Of a stretch of 64,000 nucleotides of DNA, positions 7,402 through 16,310 are shown piece after piece; the stretch's first letter is position 1, and each line of letters starts with the position of its first letter. Position numbers and translations under genes: made by a program. Under the pieces are notes generated by a model. The model was given only the letters and a program-made list of their open reading frames with translations. It made no database searches and was not told the DNA's origin. Source of the DNA: VRUE01 sp963807425 (GTDB lineage: Bacteria; Actinomycetota; Thermoleophilia; Solirubrobacterales; 70-9); assembly GCA_963807425.1 (NCBI GenBank), contig CAWEBZ010000003.1:170201-234200 (forward strand), in the 5' to 3' direction.

Positions 7402-8901
7402 ATGCCTTACTACGTAACCACCCCGATCTACTACGTCAACGCCGAGCCGCACCTCGGTCATGCCTACTCGACCCTGGCGGCCGACGTGCTCGCCCGCCAC
7501 ATGCGCCAGCGCGGCGAGGACGTCTTCTTCCTCACCGGCACCGACGAGCACGGCGAGCCGATCGAGACCGCGGCCGAGCGCGAGGGCATCTCGCCGCAGG
7601 AGCTGGCCGATCGCAACGCGGAGAAGTTCCAGGCGCTGATGCCGATCATCGATGCGACCAACGACTTCTTCATCCGCACCTCCGACCCGCGCCACAAGGA
7701 GAAGGTCGCCGAGATCATGCAGCGCGTCTACGACAACGGCTGGGTGACGAAGGGCACCTACGAGGGCTGGTACTGCCCGCGCTGCGCCGACTTCAAGACC
7801 GAGCGGGAGCTAGGGCCGGGACAGACCTGCGCGATCCACGAGATCCCGCTCGAGAAGGTCCGCGAGGAGAACTGGTTCTTCCGCCTCTCCGCCTTCCAGG
7901 AGCGGCTCGAAGCGCTCTATGAGGAGCGGCCCGACTTCGTCGTACCCGACTTCCGCCGCAACGAGGCTGTCTCGTTCATCAAGCAGGGCCTCGAGGACGT
8001 CTCGCTATCGCGGCCGAAGCTGAAGTGGGGGATGGAGCTGCCCTGGGACCCCGAACAGCGCATGTACGTCTGGTTCGACGCCCTGCTCAACTACGTCACC
8101 GCGCTCGGCTTCGCCCGCGAGGGGGAGGACCTGACCGAGCGCTACTGGCCAGCCAGCCTGCACGTGCTGGGCAAGGACATCCTCAAGTTCCACGCGGTGA
8201 TCTGGCCGGCGCTGCTCTGGGCGGCGGACCTCGAGCCGCCGCGGCGGATGACGATCCACGGCTACCTGCTGATGGGCGAGAAGAAGATGTCGAAGTCGCT
8301 CGGCAACGTGCTCGACCCCTTCGAGGTGATCGAGCGCTTCGGCGCCGACGCGCTGCGCTACTACTGCTTCCGCGAGGTCAGCTTCGGCCAGGACGGCTCG
8401 ATCTCCACCGCCGGCTTCGAGGCTCGATACGACGCCGAGCTGGCCAACGACTACGGCAACCTTGCGAGCCGCATCCTGGCGATGGTCGAGCGCTACCGCG
8501 GCGGCGTCGTGCCGGTGGCCGCGGTCGACGCGGTGCTCGCCGAGGACTTCGAAGGAGTCGTGCCCCGGTTTTGCGAGCTCCTCGACCGGGCTGAGCTGAC
8601 CCAGGCCCTGGAGGTCGTCTGGAAGCTGGTGCGGCGCCTCAACCGCTACGTCGAGGAGATGCGGCCCTGGGAGCTGGCCAAGGACGAGGCCGACCCCGAG
8701 CGCCTCGACGAGGTCCTCTACAACCTGGCCGAGGGCCTGCGGGTCGTCACCCTGCTGCTCACCCCTTATCTGCCGCAGACCAGCGCACGGTTGCTCACCA
8801 CGCTGGGTGAAGAGTCGCGCGAGCTCGCCGAGCTGGGCTCCCGTCCCGGCGGCCAGAAGGTCGAGCGGGTGCCGCCGCTCTTCCCCAAGATCGAGTCATG
8901 A
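7402..8901 (+). CDS. metG: methionyl-tRNA synthetase
   Basis: Attaches methionine to initiator and elongator tRNA-Met. The 499-residue class I enzyme has the HIGH motif as H-L-G-H (17-20), the K-M-S-K-S motif at 295-299, a C-P-R-C zinc knuckle region in the connective domain and a normal helical anticodon-binding domain. It ends at the catalytic/anticodon core and lacks the C-terminal EMAP-like tRNA-binding extension of some homologues, as is common in Actinobacteria. Its stop overlaps the convergent CHAT gene by 6 nt. The leader consists of the inverted repeat at 7358-7399. Confidence 0.97.
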   Translation: MPYYVTTPIYYVNAEPHLGHAYSTLAADVLARHMRQRGEDVFFLTGTDEHGEPIETAAEREGISPQELADRNAEKFQALMPIIDATNDFFIRTSDPRHKEKVAEIMQRVYDNGWVTKGTYEGWYCPRCADFKTERELGPGQTCAIHEIPLEKVREENWFFRLSAFQERLEALYEERPDFVVPDFRRNEAVSFIKQGLEDVSLSRPKLKWGMELPWDPEQRMYVWFDALLNYVTALGFAREGEDLTERYWPASLHVLGKDILKFHAVIWPALLWAADLEPPRRMTIHGYLLMGEKKMSKSLGNVLDPFEVIERFGADALRYYCFREVSFGQDGSISTAGFEARYDAELANDYGNLASRILAMVERYRGGVVPVAAVDAVLAEDFEGVVPRFCELLDRAELTQALEVVWKLVRRLNRYVEEMRPWELAKDEADPERLDEVLYNLAEGLRVVTLLLTPYLPQTSARLLTTLGEESRELAELGSRPGGQKVERVPPLFPKIES

Positions 8902-11900
8902 CTCCACGGACATGGTTTCGATCTGAGCCATGACGTCGCCGATGACCTTTGCCAGGGCCTCTTCTCCGCTGGGCGCTCGCTGGGGCAGTCCACGGAAGAA
9001 GCGGCCGAAGTCGACCCCATCAATCCGATCTATGCGAACGCAGAGCGTCTCGAACGAGTCAGGCAGCGCCTCCTTCCCGAGTATTCGAAGCGAGTTTGCC
9101 AGACGATCCAAGCCGTCGGAGTGTTTGCCAGACTCCATCTGATAGTTGATCAGGGCCTTTGCCAGACGGTGGGCAATGATCTCCTCGGGATCGCCCTCGG
9201 CAGCAGTCAGGTAATTGGCGAGGTTGTTGTGACTTATGGTGATCGAGTCCGGTTCGCCGAACGAGTACCTGAAGCGAAGCCCGCGGTGCTCGAAGGCAAT
9301 CGCCTCTCCAATGTGACCGCGTCTCGCCTCTAGGCTGGCCAGCGCTCCAAACACGACTCCCAGACCGTGAACATCTCCATTCTCTTCGACAACTCGTCTC
9401 AGCCTTCGCAGCACCGCCTCTGCCTCGGGGATCCGATTCAGCTCGAGCAGCGGGCCGTAGTCGTTGAAGTCCGATCTCGCTCGCTCCAGCTCGGGTGCGC
9501 CCCGGGCTACTTCGCTTTCGCGTACGGCAGCGCTGAAGTCAAGTGCCTTCTGCCATTCTCGGAGTGAGATCGCTGCACTGCGCGCGGTCGACAGAAGGGC
9601 CTCGCGGATGTTCCATGCCGGCGAGAGCTCGACCTTGTCGCTTTGCTCGGGGAGCGCGTCCATGCGTTTCTGCAGGCGCTCGGCTTCCACCAGAACCTCT
9701 GCGGGCTCGCCCTTGGCCTTCATGAGCCGCAGTCGAAGGCCCTCGTCTGCTATTTCGCTCCATGGCCCGAGCTCGGCGCGCCGCGTAATCTCAGGCAAGC
9801 TGTCGACTATCTCCTCGGCCTCCCTGAGGCGCCCGGCGCGCAGCAACGCGTTGATGAAATCCACGGCGATGACAGAGGCATCGAGGAAGTTCTCTTCCTG
9901 ACGAAGCAGGTCGAGCAGCTCGCGCATCTCGGGGATCACGTCCTCGGAGCGCAGCGCTGCCTTGGCCTTCAGCAAAACGCCGCGTACCACCCGCTCCGCG
10001 GGAGTGCCTCGGGCTTGCGTGAGCGCACGTTCGAGGTGGGGCATGGCCGTCGCCAGGATCGCCAGCGACGGATCGCGGCTGAGCGCGGACCCGATCATTG
10101 CAGCAGCTGTGCCTGGTTTGCCCTGGCGCAGCAGATATGGGGCGACCGCCAGCCCCGAGCGGACCACCATGCCCGTGCTGTCGCGATCGTCTGCGAAGTC
10201 ATACATTGCCTTCCAGGTCAATGCCATCTCGAGATCGACGACGGACCTGACGCGCTCGCTTGTCTCCTTCTGCTCCGCCTGCTCGATAGCGGGATGGATC
10301 CGGAAGGTGCTCGCATCGGCTTGCTGCGCGATATCGATCAGGCCTTGCGCGGCGATTGCAGTTATCGCGGACATTGGATCCGGGACATCGCCATCGCGTT
10401 TCAGGTTTCGCCATAGCCCCTTCCAGGCCGAGGACACGATCGATCCAATTCGATCGCCAGGCTCGAGACAGCAGATCAGCTGAAAGGCGAGCTGCTCCTC
10501 CTCCGAGAGGGTCGCCGCGATCCCGTTCGTCCAGCGCTGGATGACGCGAAGGAAGTCCTCGGCTTCGATCTTGTCATCGGGTTCTCCGGTGGCGAAGAAC
10601 GCGTCGAGGTCCGCCTTGCCGGCCCATGCCTCGTTGGCCTCGGCGATTCTTGCCTGCAGGGTTATGGCGTCGGTGGCTTGCCGGTCCGCCAGCTCGAGTA
10701 GCTTCGGGTTGCCCTGCACGAGCTCAAGGACCTGACGCACTAGCTCGCGGCCGGCCGGCTGACCGACCTCTCCGCCTGACTCCATCAGCTGGCGAAGGTT
10801 CGGCATCTCGCGAGCGAGCAGCACGGTCTCCCGAGCCGAGAGAGAGTGGATTGGCTCGACCCTCATCCGCGGGTCGTGGCTCACTTCGGCGGGAGGCGTG
10901 CGCGAGGTCAGAACTAGCCGTGAGAGGCCATCGTGATCGATGAGCGCCTCGATCAAGAGGCCCCAGCGGGGATCGCGCCATTTGCCGTCCTCGCTAAGCA
11001 GCGACTCGATGTTGTCGAGCACGATTAGCAGCGCGTTGCCCGCCATCAAGCCTCTGATCCGAGGCAGGTAGCGCTTCAGCTTGCCGTAGTCGCCGACGAC
11101 ATGGGCGATCTCGAACCCCTTGAGCTGAGTTTCGATCGCGACCGCGAACTGGGCAAGGGCGCCGGTGATGTCCTGGTCTTCGCTGGGAGCACGATGCCAG
11201 GCCATCGCCTCGAAGCGGCGGTCCTCGTGGCGATAGGCAAGCTCGAGCGCGCAGGCCGTCTTCCCGGCTCCGGCCATCCCGTGGAACAAGACACCCCGGT
11301 AGGCGCTCTTCGGCGCAAGGGCAGCGCTGGCTGCGGCAAGCGGCCCGACTCGGCCAATGAAGTTCTTCGGCTCCGGCTCGAAAAACGAGAGCTTGGCTTG
11401 CGATGGGTCGAAGGTTGGCGGTTCTTCTCGCGGCGGATCGAGCTTGAGATCAAGCGCTGTATCGCCGAAGAGGGTTGGGGTAGCGAGGGAGAGGCCGAAG
11501 TCGAGCCGATCGGCTCCGGGCGGGACTGTCTTTCTCAGCGCCCGCTGAAGCGCGCGCGGGAGGGGCTGTCCGTGGGCCAGCAAACTCTCATAGAGGCTCG
11601 TCGAGAGATTGATGGCGAACCCGTCCTCTACTGGGTAACGCATGGCGAGCGCCGCGCAGCCGAGCTTCGCGGCGAGTTGCTGCGCGAGGGCAGGCAGCGG
11701 AGTCTCGCCGCTCATATCGTCCGCCCGCGTGCCGGACTCGCGCAGCTCTTTCGCCCCTGCGACCCCGAGCAACTGCATCGCATGCGCTGCCGTGGCGGCC
11801 CCCGACTCGCACGAGCTCAAAGTCACCAGCTTGAGCTGGGCTCGGGCCGGCCAGAGCAGATCTGCGAACTCGTCGCTGCGTACGAGGTTCGCCTTGCCGT

Positions 11901-12603
11901 CCTCTGTCTCGAACATCAGGCCTGCCGGCAGGCCGTGACCCGAGAAATGGATGAGGTCCCAGCCATCGCCCTCCTCGAGCACTTCCGCGAGCAGCTCCGG
12001 CGTGACGCCGTACTGGAGTATGCGCAGCTCCACCGCACGGCCGGCGGCGTGCGTGACGCGCTCCATGAGTTTTCGCAGGGCATGTCGCTCGCGCTGGACG
12101 TTTAGCGCTGCCTGGTTGGTGGGCATGCTGAACAGCGCCAGCATTCGAACCTTGGCACCGACATTTCGCTTCTCAGGTGGAGCATCCTCGCCGGCGAGGT
12201 CGAAGACCAGGCTCACGTCGAGGGCGCCGGACGACTCATCAAGTACCAGGCCCAGCTCGAACGGGCGAAAGAGGAGCGCCCTGGCGTCTCGCGGGACCTT
12301 CACGCGGACTACCGTGGGCTCTCGCTCGGCTGCCTTCAAAACCGCGTCGCCGACGGGGCCCCAGACCTCCTTTCGTAGCCATTGCCCAACGCGCTCCACT
12401 AGCGCTCTTTCGTCCTCCTCTGCCGAGCCAGGTGCGTTCCAGCGCGCGAATCCGTGAAGGTCGACGTAACCTCCGTACTCGGTCGCATTGCGATCGAGCT
12501 CAATCGCATGATCGGCGACGAATGCGCCATCCACGTCCTGTAGTCGCCAGCGGAACTGGGCGTCGCTGACGAAGTCGACGATCTCGAGCACGAGCGTTTT
12601 CAA
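8896..12603 (-). CDS. CHAT protease - P-loop NTPase (STAND-like) - helical repeat protein
   Basis: A 1,235-residue multidomain protein, best read as a caspase-like CHAT protease controlled by a nucleotide switch and sensor repeats. An N-terminal region (1-150) of unknown fold precedes the CHAT domain (about 150-380) with catalytic His223 in F-S-G-H-G and Cys265 in S-S-C-E-S-G. A NACHT/NB-ARC-like NTPase follows: F-I-G-R (about 415), Walker A G-M-A-G-A-G-K-T (442-449) and Walker B L-L-I-V-L-D-N near 525-531. From about 780 to the end it is all-helical and TPR-like. Start is TTG at 12603 after an AAGGGA. No gasdermin or other obvious substrate gene is adjacent. Such fusions are known or suspected in stress-triggered cell death and phage defence; the role here is inference. 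Confidence 0.85.
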   Translation of the reverse strand: MKTLVLEIVDFVSDAQFRWRLQDVDGAFVADHAIELDRNATEYGGYVDLHGFARWNAPGSAEEDERALVERVGQWLRKEVWGPVGDAVLKAAEREPTVVRVKVPRDARALLFRPFELGLVLDESSGALDVSLVFDLAGEDAPPEKRNVGAKVRMLALFSMPTNQAALNVQRERHALRKLMERVTHAAGRAVELRILQYGVTPELLAEVLEEGDGWDLIHFSGHGLPAGLMFETEDGKANLVRSDEFADLLWPARAQLKLVTLSSCESGAATAAHAMQLLGVAGAKELRESGTRADDMSGETPLPALAQQLAAKLGCAALAMRYPVEDGFAINLSTSLYESLLAHGQPLPRALQRALRKTVPPGADRLDFGLSLATPTLFGDTALDLKLDPPREEPPTFDPSQAKLSFFEPEPKNFIGRVGPLAAASAALAPKSAYRGVLFHGMAGAGKTACALELAYRHEDRRFEAMAWHRAPSEDQDITGALAQFAVAIETQLKGFEIAHVVGDYGKLKRYLPRIRGLMAGNALLIVLDNIESLLSEDGKWRDPRWGLLIEALIDHDGLSRLVLTSRTPPAEVSHDPRMRVEPIHSLSARETVLLAREMPNLRQLMESGGEVGQPAGRELVRQVLELVQGNPKLLELADRQATDAITLQARIAEANEAWAGKADLDAFFATGEPDDKIEAEDFLRVIQRWTNGIAATLSEEEQLAFQLICCLEPGDRIGSIVSSAWKGLWRNLKRDGDVPDPMSAITAIAAQGLIDIAQQADASTFRIHPAIEQAEQKETSERVRSVVDLEMALTWKAMYDFADDRDSTGMVVRSGLAVAPYLLRQGKPGTAAAMIGSALSRDPSLAILATAMPHLERALTQARGTPAERVVRGVLLKAKAALRSEDVIPEMRELLDLLRQEENFLDASVIAVDFINALLRAGRLREAEEIVDSLPEITRRAELGPWSEIADEGLRLRLMKAKGEPAEVLVEAERLQKRMDALPEQSDKVELSPAWNIREALLSTARSAAISLREWQKALDFSAAVRESEVARGAPELERARSDFNDYGPLLELNRIPEAEAVLRRLRRVVEENGDVHGLGVVFGALASLEARRGHIGEAIAFEHRGLRFRYSFGEPDSITISHNNLANYLTAAEGDPEEIIAHRLAKALINYQMESGKHSDGLDRLANSLRILGKEALPDSFETLCVRIDRIDGVDFGRFFRGLPQRAPSGEEALAKVIGDVMAQIETMSVES

Positions 12604-12689
12604 GGTTCCCTTGCCATCCGTCTAGGACTCTTATTTGAGTATGAGCGATGTCGCGCTTGGGTACGCCGTCGCTCGACCGCTATCGCGCT

Positions 12690-13850
12690 TCAGTTGGGAG
12701 CGAGAACGTCCGGGCCGAGCTGATCCGGGCTGGTGTAGCCACAGAGCGCCATCGTCAGGTCGAGCTCGGCGAGGACCATCTTGAGCACGGTTTCGACGCC
12801 CTGCTGTCCCTCCAGGGCGAGGCCCCAGACGTAGGGACGGCCGAGCAGGACGGCGTCGGCGCCGAGCGCGAGGGCCTTGATTACGTCGGCGCCTCCGCGG
12901 ATGCCGCTGTCGAAGAGGATCGCGAGATCGTCGCCGGCAGCTTCCGCGATCGGCGGCAGCGCGTCGAGCGAGGCGAGTGCACCGTCCACCTGGCGGCCGC
13001 CGTGGTTGGAGACGACGATGCCGTCGAGGCCGCGGCTGGCCGCCTCGCGGGCGTCGTCGGGGTGTTGGATGCCCTTGACCACGATCGGCAGCGAGGTCTG
13101 CTCGCGCAGCCAGCCGAGGTCGTCCCAGGAGAGCGAGGGGTTGGCCTGGATCCCGAGGAAGTGGCCGGTGGCGGCGCCGATGTCCTCCTCCGGCGTGCGC
13201 TCCAGAGCGGCGCGGAAGACCGGGTCCTGGAAGTAGTTGGCTACGCCGACGCCGTTGAGGAAGGGCAGCCAGGCCTGCTGGAGGTCACGTGCCTTCCAGC
13301 CTGGGACGAAGGTGTCGACGGTGAGCACGATCGCGCCGTAGCCCGCCTGCTCGGCGCGCTCGACGAGGCTGGCGGCGAGGTCGCGCTCGTTGGGCCAGTA
13401 GAGCTGGAACCAGCGCGCGCCGTCGCCGCTCGCCTCAGCGATCTCCTCCAGAGTGAAGGCCGCGGCCGTACTGGCGATCATCGGCAGTCCAAGCGCCGCC
13501 GCGGCACGAGCGGTCGCCAGCTCGCCTTCCTCGTGGACGACCTTCTGCACCCCGAGCGGAGCCAGCATCAGCGGCGCCGGCATCGCCGTGCCGAGAACCG
13601 TGGTGGAGAGGTCCCGCTTTGCGACGTCGCGCAGCATGCGGGGCACGATGCGCCGGCGCCGGAACGCCTCGAGGTTGGCCTCCATCGTGTCCTCGCTGCC
13701 GGCGCCGGCAAAGACGTAGTTCGCCGCTTTCGGATCCATCGTCTCGGCGGCGCGCCGCTCCAGCTCGGCGCTCGAGACCGGGATCGAGGGCGTCTCGCCG
13801 CCCAGGCCCCGGGCGTAGATCTCGCGGTAGTAGTCGGCGAAGTCAGCCAT
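12690..13850 (-). CDS. FMN-dependent alpha-hydroxy-acid oxidase (lactate 2-monooxygenase-like)
   Basis: A 386-residue flavoenzyme of the FMN alpha-hydroxy-acid dehydrogenase family that oxidises 2-hydroxy acids such as lactate. Visible motifs: P-L-M-L-A-P-L-G (FMN region), W-F-Q-L-Y-W, I-V-V-K-G with the flavin-contacting Lys259, the catalytic S-N-H-G-G-R-Q with His283, and the C-terminal D-S-G-I-R-G-G and A-V-L-L-G-R-P-Y phosphate-binding strands. The F-V-P-G-W-K-A-R-D segment resembles lactate 2-monooxygenase more than L-lactate dehydrogenase, but the exact substrate is uncertain. It lies upstream of the CHAT gene on the same strand with an 86-nt gap. Confidence 0.88.
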   Translation of the reverse strand: MADFADYYREIYARGLGGETPSIPVSSAELERRAAETMDPKAANYVFAGAGSEDTMEANLEAFRRRRIVPRMLRDVAKRDLSTTVLGTAMPAPLMLAPLGVQKVVHEEGELATARAAAALGLPMIASTAAAFTLEEIAEASGDGARWFQLYWPNERDLAASLVERAEQAGYGAIVLTVDTFVPGWKARDLQQAWLPFLNGVGVANYFQDPVFRAALERTPEEDIGAATGHFLGIQANPSLSWDDLGWLREQTSLPIVVKGIQHPDDAREAASRGLDGIVVSNHGGRQVDGALASLDALPPIAEAAGDDLAILFDSGIRGGADVIKALALGADAVLLGRPYVWGLALEGQQGVETVLKMVLAELDLTMALCGYTSPDQLGPDVLAPN

Positions 13851-13926
13851 GCGGCGAGAAGGCTATCCGCACAGTCCCTGGACACGGTCGGACCGCGGGC
13901 CAACGGGGATAGGCTGAGATCCGCTC

Positions 13927-14697
13927 GTGATCGATTCGCACACTCACCTCTTCTTATGCGAGGGGCCGGAAGACGAGGTCGTCGAGAGGGCACTCGAGGC
14001 GGGGGTCGAGCGGATGCTCAACGTCGGTCTCGACGCCGATTCCAATGCGCTGACGGTCGCCGCCGCCGAGCGCTTCGAGGGCGTCTTCGCGACGGTCGGC
14101 TGTCACCCGACCGAGGCCGCCGGATTTGACGACGCAAGGGCGGAGGAAATCGCCCGCCTCGCCACCGAGAATGGGAAGGTCCGTGCGATCGGCGAGACCG
14201 GGATCGACTACTACCGCGAAAGCGCCAGCCGGGCTGATCAGCACCGGGCGTTTGAGGCCCAGATCGACATCGCCCGCGATCGCGACCTGCCCATAGTCAT
14301 CCACGCCCGCGACCCCGACGGCGAGACCGGAGCGGTCGACGACGTCTTCGAGATCCTCGATGCACGCGGCGACGGAGTCGCGGTGATCCTGCACTGCTTC
14401 CTCGCGCCTTGGCGGGTCGAGGACGCGATCGAGCGCGGCTGGTACTGCTCCTTCTCCGGCATCGTCACCTTCCCCAGCGCCGAGGAGCTGCGCGAGGCCG
14501 CGGCGAAGCTGCCCGACGACCTCGTCCTGGTCGAGACCGACGCTCCCTACCTCGCCCCGCAGCCGGTCCGCGGCAAGCCCAACGAGCCCGCCCACGTGGT
14601 CTCGACCGCCGAGGTCGTAGCCGAGGTCCGCGGCGTCTCCTACGCGCAGCTGGAGCAGACGGTCGAAGCCAACGCGCGGACCCTGTTCGGCTGGTAG
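13927..14697 (+). CDS. TatD-family metal-dependent hydrolase/DNase
   Basis: A 256-residue TIM-barrel hydrolase of the TatD family, members of which are 3'-5' DNases or quality-control hydrolases. Metal ligands are visible as D-S-H-T-H (His5, His7), then E-T-G-I-D-Y-Y, V-I-H-A-R-D, I-L-H-C-F and V-E-T-D-A-P-Y-L-A-P. The GTG at 13927 starts directly at the first metal motif. The next gene, rsmA, begins at the base after its stop, so the pair is translationally coupled; this tatD-rsmA-ispE string is conserved in Actinobacteria. Confidence 0.94.
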   Translation: MIDSHTHLFLCEGPEDEVVERALEAGVERMLNVGLDADSNALTVAAAERFEGVFATVGCHPTEAAGFDDARAEEIARLATENGKVRAIGETGIDYYRESASRADQHRAFEAQIDIARDRDLPIVIHARDPDGETGAVDDVFEILDARGDGVAVILHCFLAPWRVEDAIERGWYCSFSGIVTFPSAEELREAAAKLPDDLVLVETDAPYLAPQPVRGKPNEPAHVVSTAEVVAEVRGVSYAQLEQTVEANARTLFGW

Positions 14698-15462
14698 ATG
14701 GTCCGCCTCGGGCAGAACTTCCTGTCCGACCCCAACTTGCTCGACGCGATCCTCCGCGACGCGGCGCTCGATCCGGGCGAGGTCGTGCTCGAGGTGGGGG
14801 TGGGGGAGGGTGTTCTGACCGAGCGCCTCGCCTCCGCCGCGGCCCATGTCCACGCGATCGAGATCGACCGCCGCCTCGAGCCCGGTCTCGGCTCGCTCGC
14901 CGCCCGCCCCAACATCGACCTTCACTGGGGAGACGCGATGGAGCTGGACCTGGCGAGCCTCGCACCTGCCCCGACCGCGGTCGTCGCCAACCTCCCCTAC
15001 TCGGTGGCGACGCCGCTGATCCTGCGCACGATCGCCGAGCTGCCGTCGCTTCAGCGCTGGACGGTGATGGTCCAGCGAGAGATCGCCGACCGGCTGCGGT
15101 CGGCGCCCGGCAGTCGCATCTATGGCTCGCCCAGCGTGCTCGTCCAGCTCGCCTGCGAGGTGAAGCTGCTGCGCACCGTCGACCCGGCGGTCTTCCGGCC
15201 GCGGCCCCGGGTCGAGTCGGCGATCCTCAGCCTGCGGCGAACAGGGCCCGGCGCCGACGCCCCGACTCGGGACCTGGTTCGCGCCGCGTTCGCCCACCGC
15301 CGCAAGGCGCTTGCCCGCTCGCTCGAGCACGTCCGCCCCGGTTCCATGGAGGCCGCTCGCGAGGCCCTGCAGGAGCTCGGATTGCCGCCTACCGCCCGCG
15401 CCGAGGCGCTCTCGCCCGAGGACTTCGCCGCGCTATCCGCGAAGCTTCACCCCGGCGCCTGA
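14698..15462 (+). CDS. rsmA: 16S rRNA dimethyladenosine transferase
   Basis: The KsgA/RsmA enzyme, which dimethylates two adjacent adenosines (A1518 and A1519 in E. coli numbering) near the 3' end of 16S rRNA during late 30S assembly. The 254-residue protein has G-Q-N-F-L-S-D at the N-terminus, SAM motif I as V-L-E-V-G-V-G-E-G-V-L-T, motif IV N-L-P-Y-S-V near residue 99, and the C-terminal F-R-P-R-P-R-V-E-S-A segment. It starts immediately after the tatD stop with no gap. Confidence 0.96.
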   Translation: MVRLGQNFLSDPNLLDAILRDAALDPGEVVLEVGVGEGVLTERLASAAAHVHAIEIDRRLEPGLGSLAARPNIDLHWGDAMELDLASLAPAPTAVVANLPYSVATPLILRTIAELPSLQRWTVMVQREIADRLRSAPGSRIYGSPSVLVQLACEVKLLRTVDPAVFRPRPRVESAILSLRRTGPGADAPTRDLVRAAFAHRRKALARSLEHVRPGSMEAAREALQELGLPPTARAEALSPEDFAALSAKLHPGA

Positions 15463-15479
15463 GCGCGACACCGACTGCG

Positions 15480-16310
15480 ATGCCGATTCACGCCCCCGCC
15501 AAGCTCAACCTCTGCCTCTACCTCGGCCCACGCCGGGACGACGGGCTGCACGAGCTCTGCTCGCTGTTCGAGCCGCTGGCGCTTGCGGACCCGATCGTGG
15601 CTGGCGAGGCCGCGCGCGACGAAGTCGTCTGTGCTGGGGTCGAGGGCGACAACCTGGCGGCGGAAGCGCTGGCGGCTCTCCGCGAGCACGGCTGGGAGCG
15701 GCCGCCGCAGCGAATAGAGATCGAGAAGCGAATTCCTGTCGCGGCTGGCCTCGGTGGCGGCAGTGCCGACGCCGCGGCGGTGTTGCGGCTGGCTGCGGGG
15801 GAGATTCCGGCACTCGAGCAGATTGCGGCCGAGCTGGGCGCTGACGTGCCGTCGCAGCTGGCGCCGTCGCTTTCCCTGGTCCGGGGTGCTGGAGAGATCG
15901 TCGAGCGGTTGCCCGACCCCACGCCCCACGCGGTCGTACTGCTGCCCGACGGCGGCGGTCTGAGCACCGCGGAGGTCTTCGCCGAGGCCGATCGGATGGG
16001 CCTCGGGCGCGATGCCGGCGAGCTCGAGGAGCTGGCCGGACGGCTTCGCAGCGTGGCGGGAGCTGGCGCTTCTCCGCTCGCCTACCCGGAGCTGCTGGTC
16101 AACGACCTCGAGCCAGCGGCGTGCTCGCTGCGGCCCCGGATCGGCGATGCGCTTGCTGCCATGCGCGAGGCTGGCGCCCACTGCGCCCTCCTGACCGGCT
16201 CCGGCCCGACCGCGTTCGGGCTCTTCGAGGACCTCGCGGCCGCGCGCGAGGCTGCGGCCTCGCTCGAACGTGATGACGCAATCGTCTGCGATGCAGGGAG
16301 GGCGCCATGA
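15480..16310 (+). CDS. ispE: 4-diphosphocytidyl-2-C-methyl-D-erythritol kinase
   Basis: GHMP kinase of the MEP isoprenoid pathway; it phosphorylates CDP-methylerythritol at the 2-hydroxyl using ATP. The 276-residue protein opens with A-P-A-K-L-N-L-C-L, carries the GHMP ATP loop P-V-A-A-G-L-G-G-G-S-A-D-A-A-A (86-100) and ends with the T-G-S-G-P-T-A-F-G motif. The ATG at 15480 directly precedes the conserved N-terminus; the frame is open far upstream but that part is out-of-frame shadow of tatD and rsmA. It overlaps the following gene by 4 nt (ATGA). Confidence 0.95.
   Translation: MPIHAPAKLNLCLYLGPRRDDGLHELCSLFEPLALADPIVAGEAARDEVVCAGVEGDNLAAEALAALREHGWERPPQRIEIEKRIPVAAGLGGGSADAAAVLRLAAGEIPALEQIAAELGADVPSQLAPSLSLVRGAGEIVERLPDPTPHAVVLLPDGGGLSTAEVFAEADRMGLGRDAGELEELAGRLRSVAGAGASPLAYPELLVNDLEPAACSLRPRIGDALAAMREAGAHCALLTGSGPTAFGLFEDLAAAREAAASLERDDAIVCDAGRAP

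Noticed and set aside
12604..12689. Possible gasdermin or other CHAT substrate gene next to the CHAT gene
   Set aside because: The gap is only 86 nt and the neighbours are a flavin oxidase and metG; no candidate pore-forming protein is present.
12648..14129. 493-codon plus-strand frame opposite the flavin oxidase gene
   Set aside because: Composition is Val/Gly/Arg/Asp-rich shadow sequence with no family motif, while the opposite strand has a complete FMN oxidase.
13954..15330. Minus-strand frame over tatD and rsmA
   Set aside because: Shadow of two clearly identified plus-strand genes.
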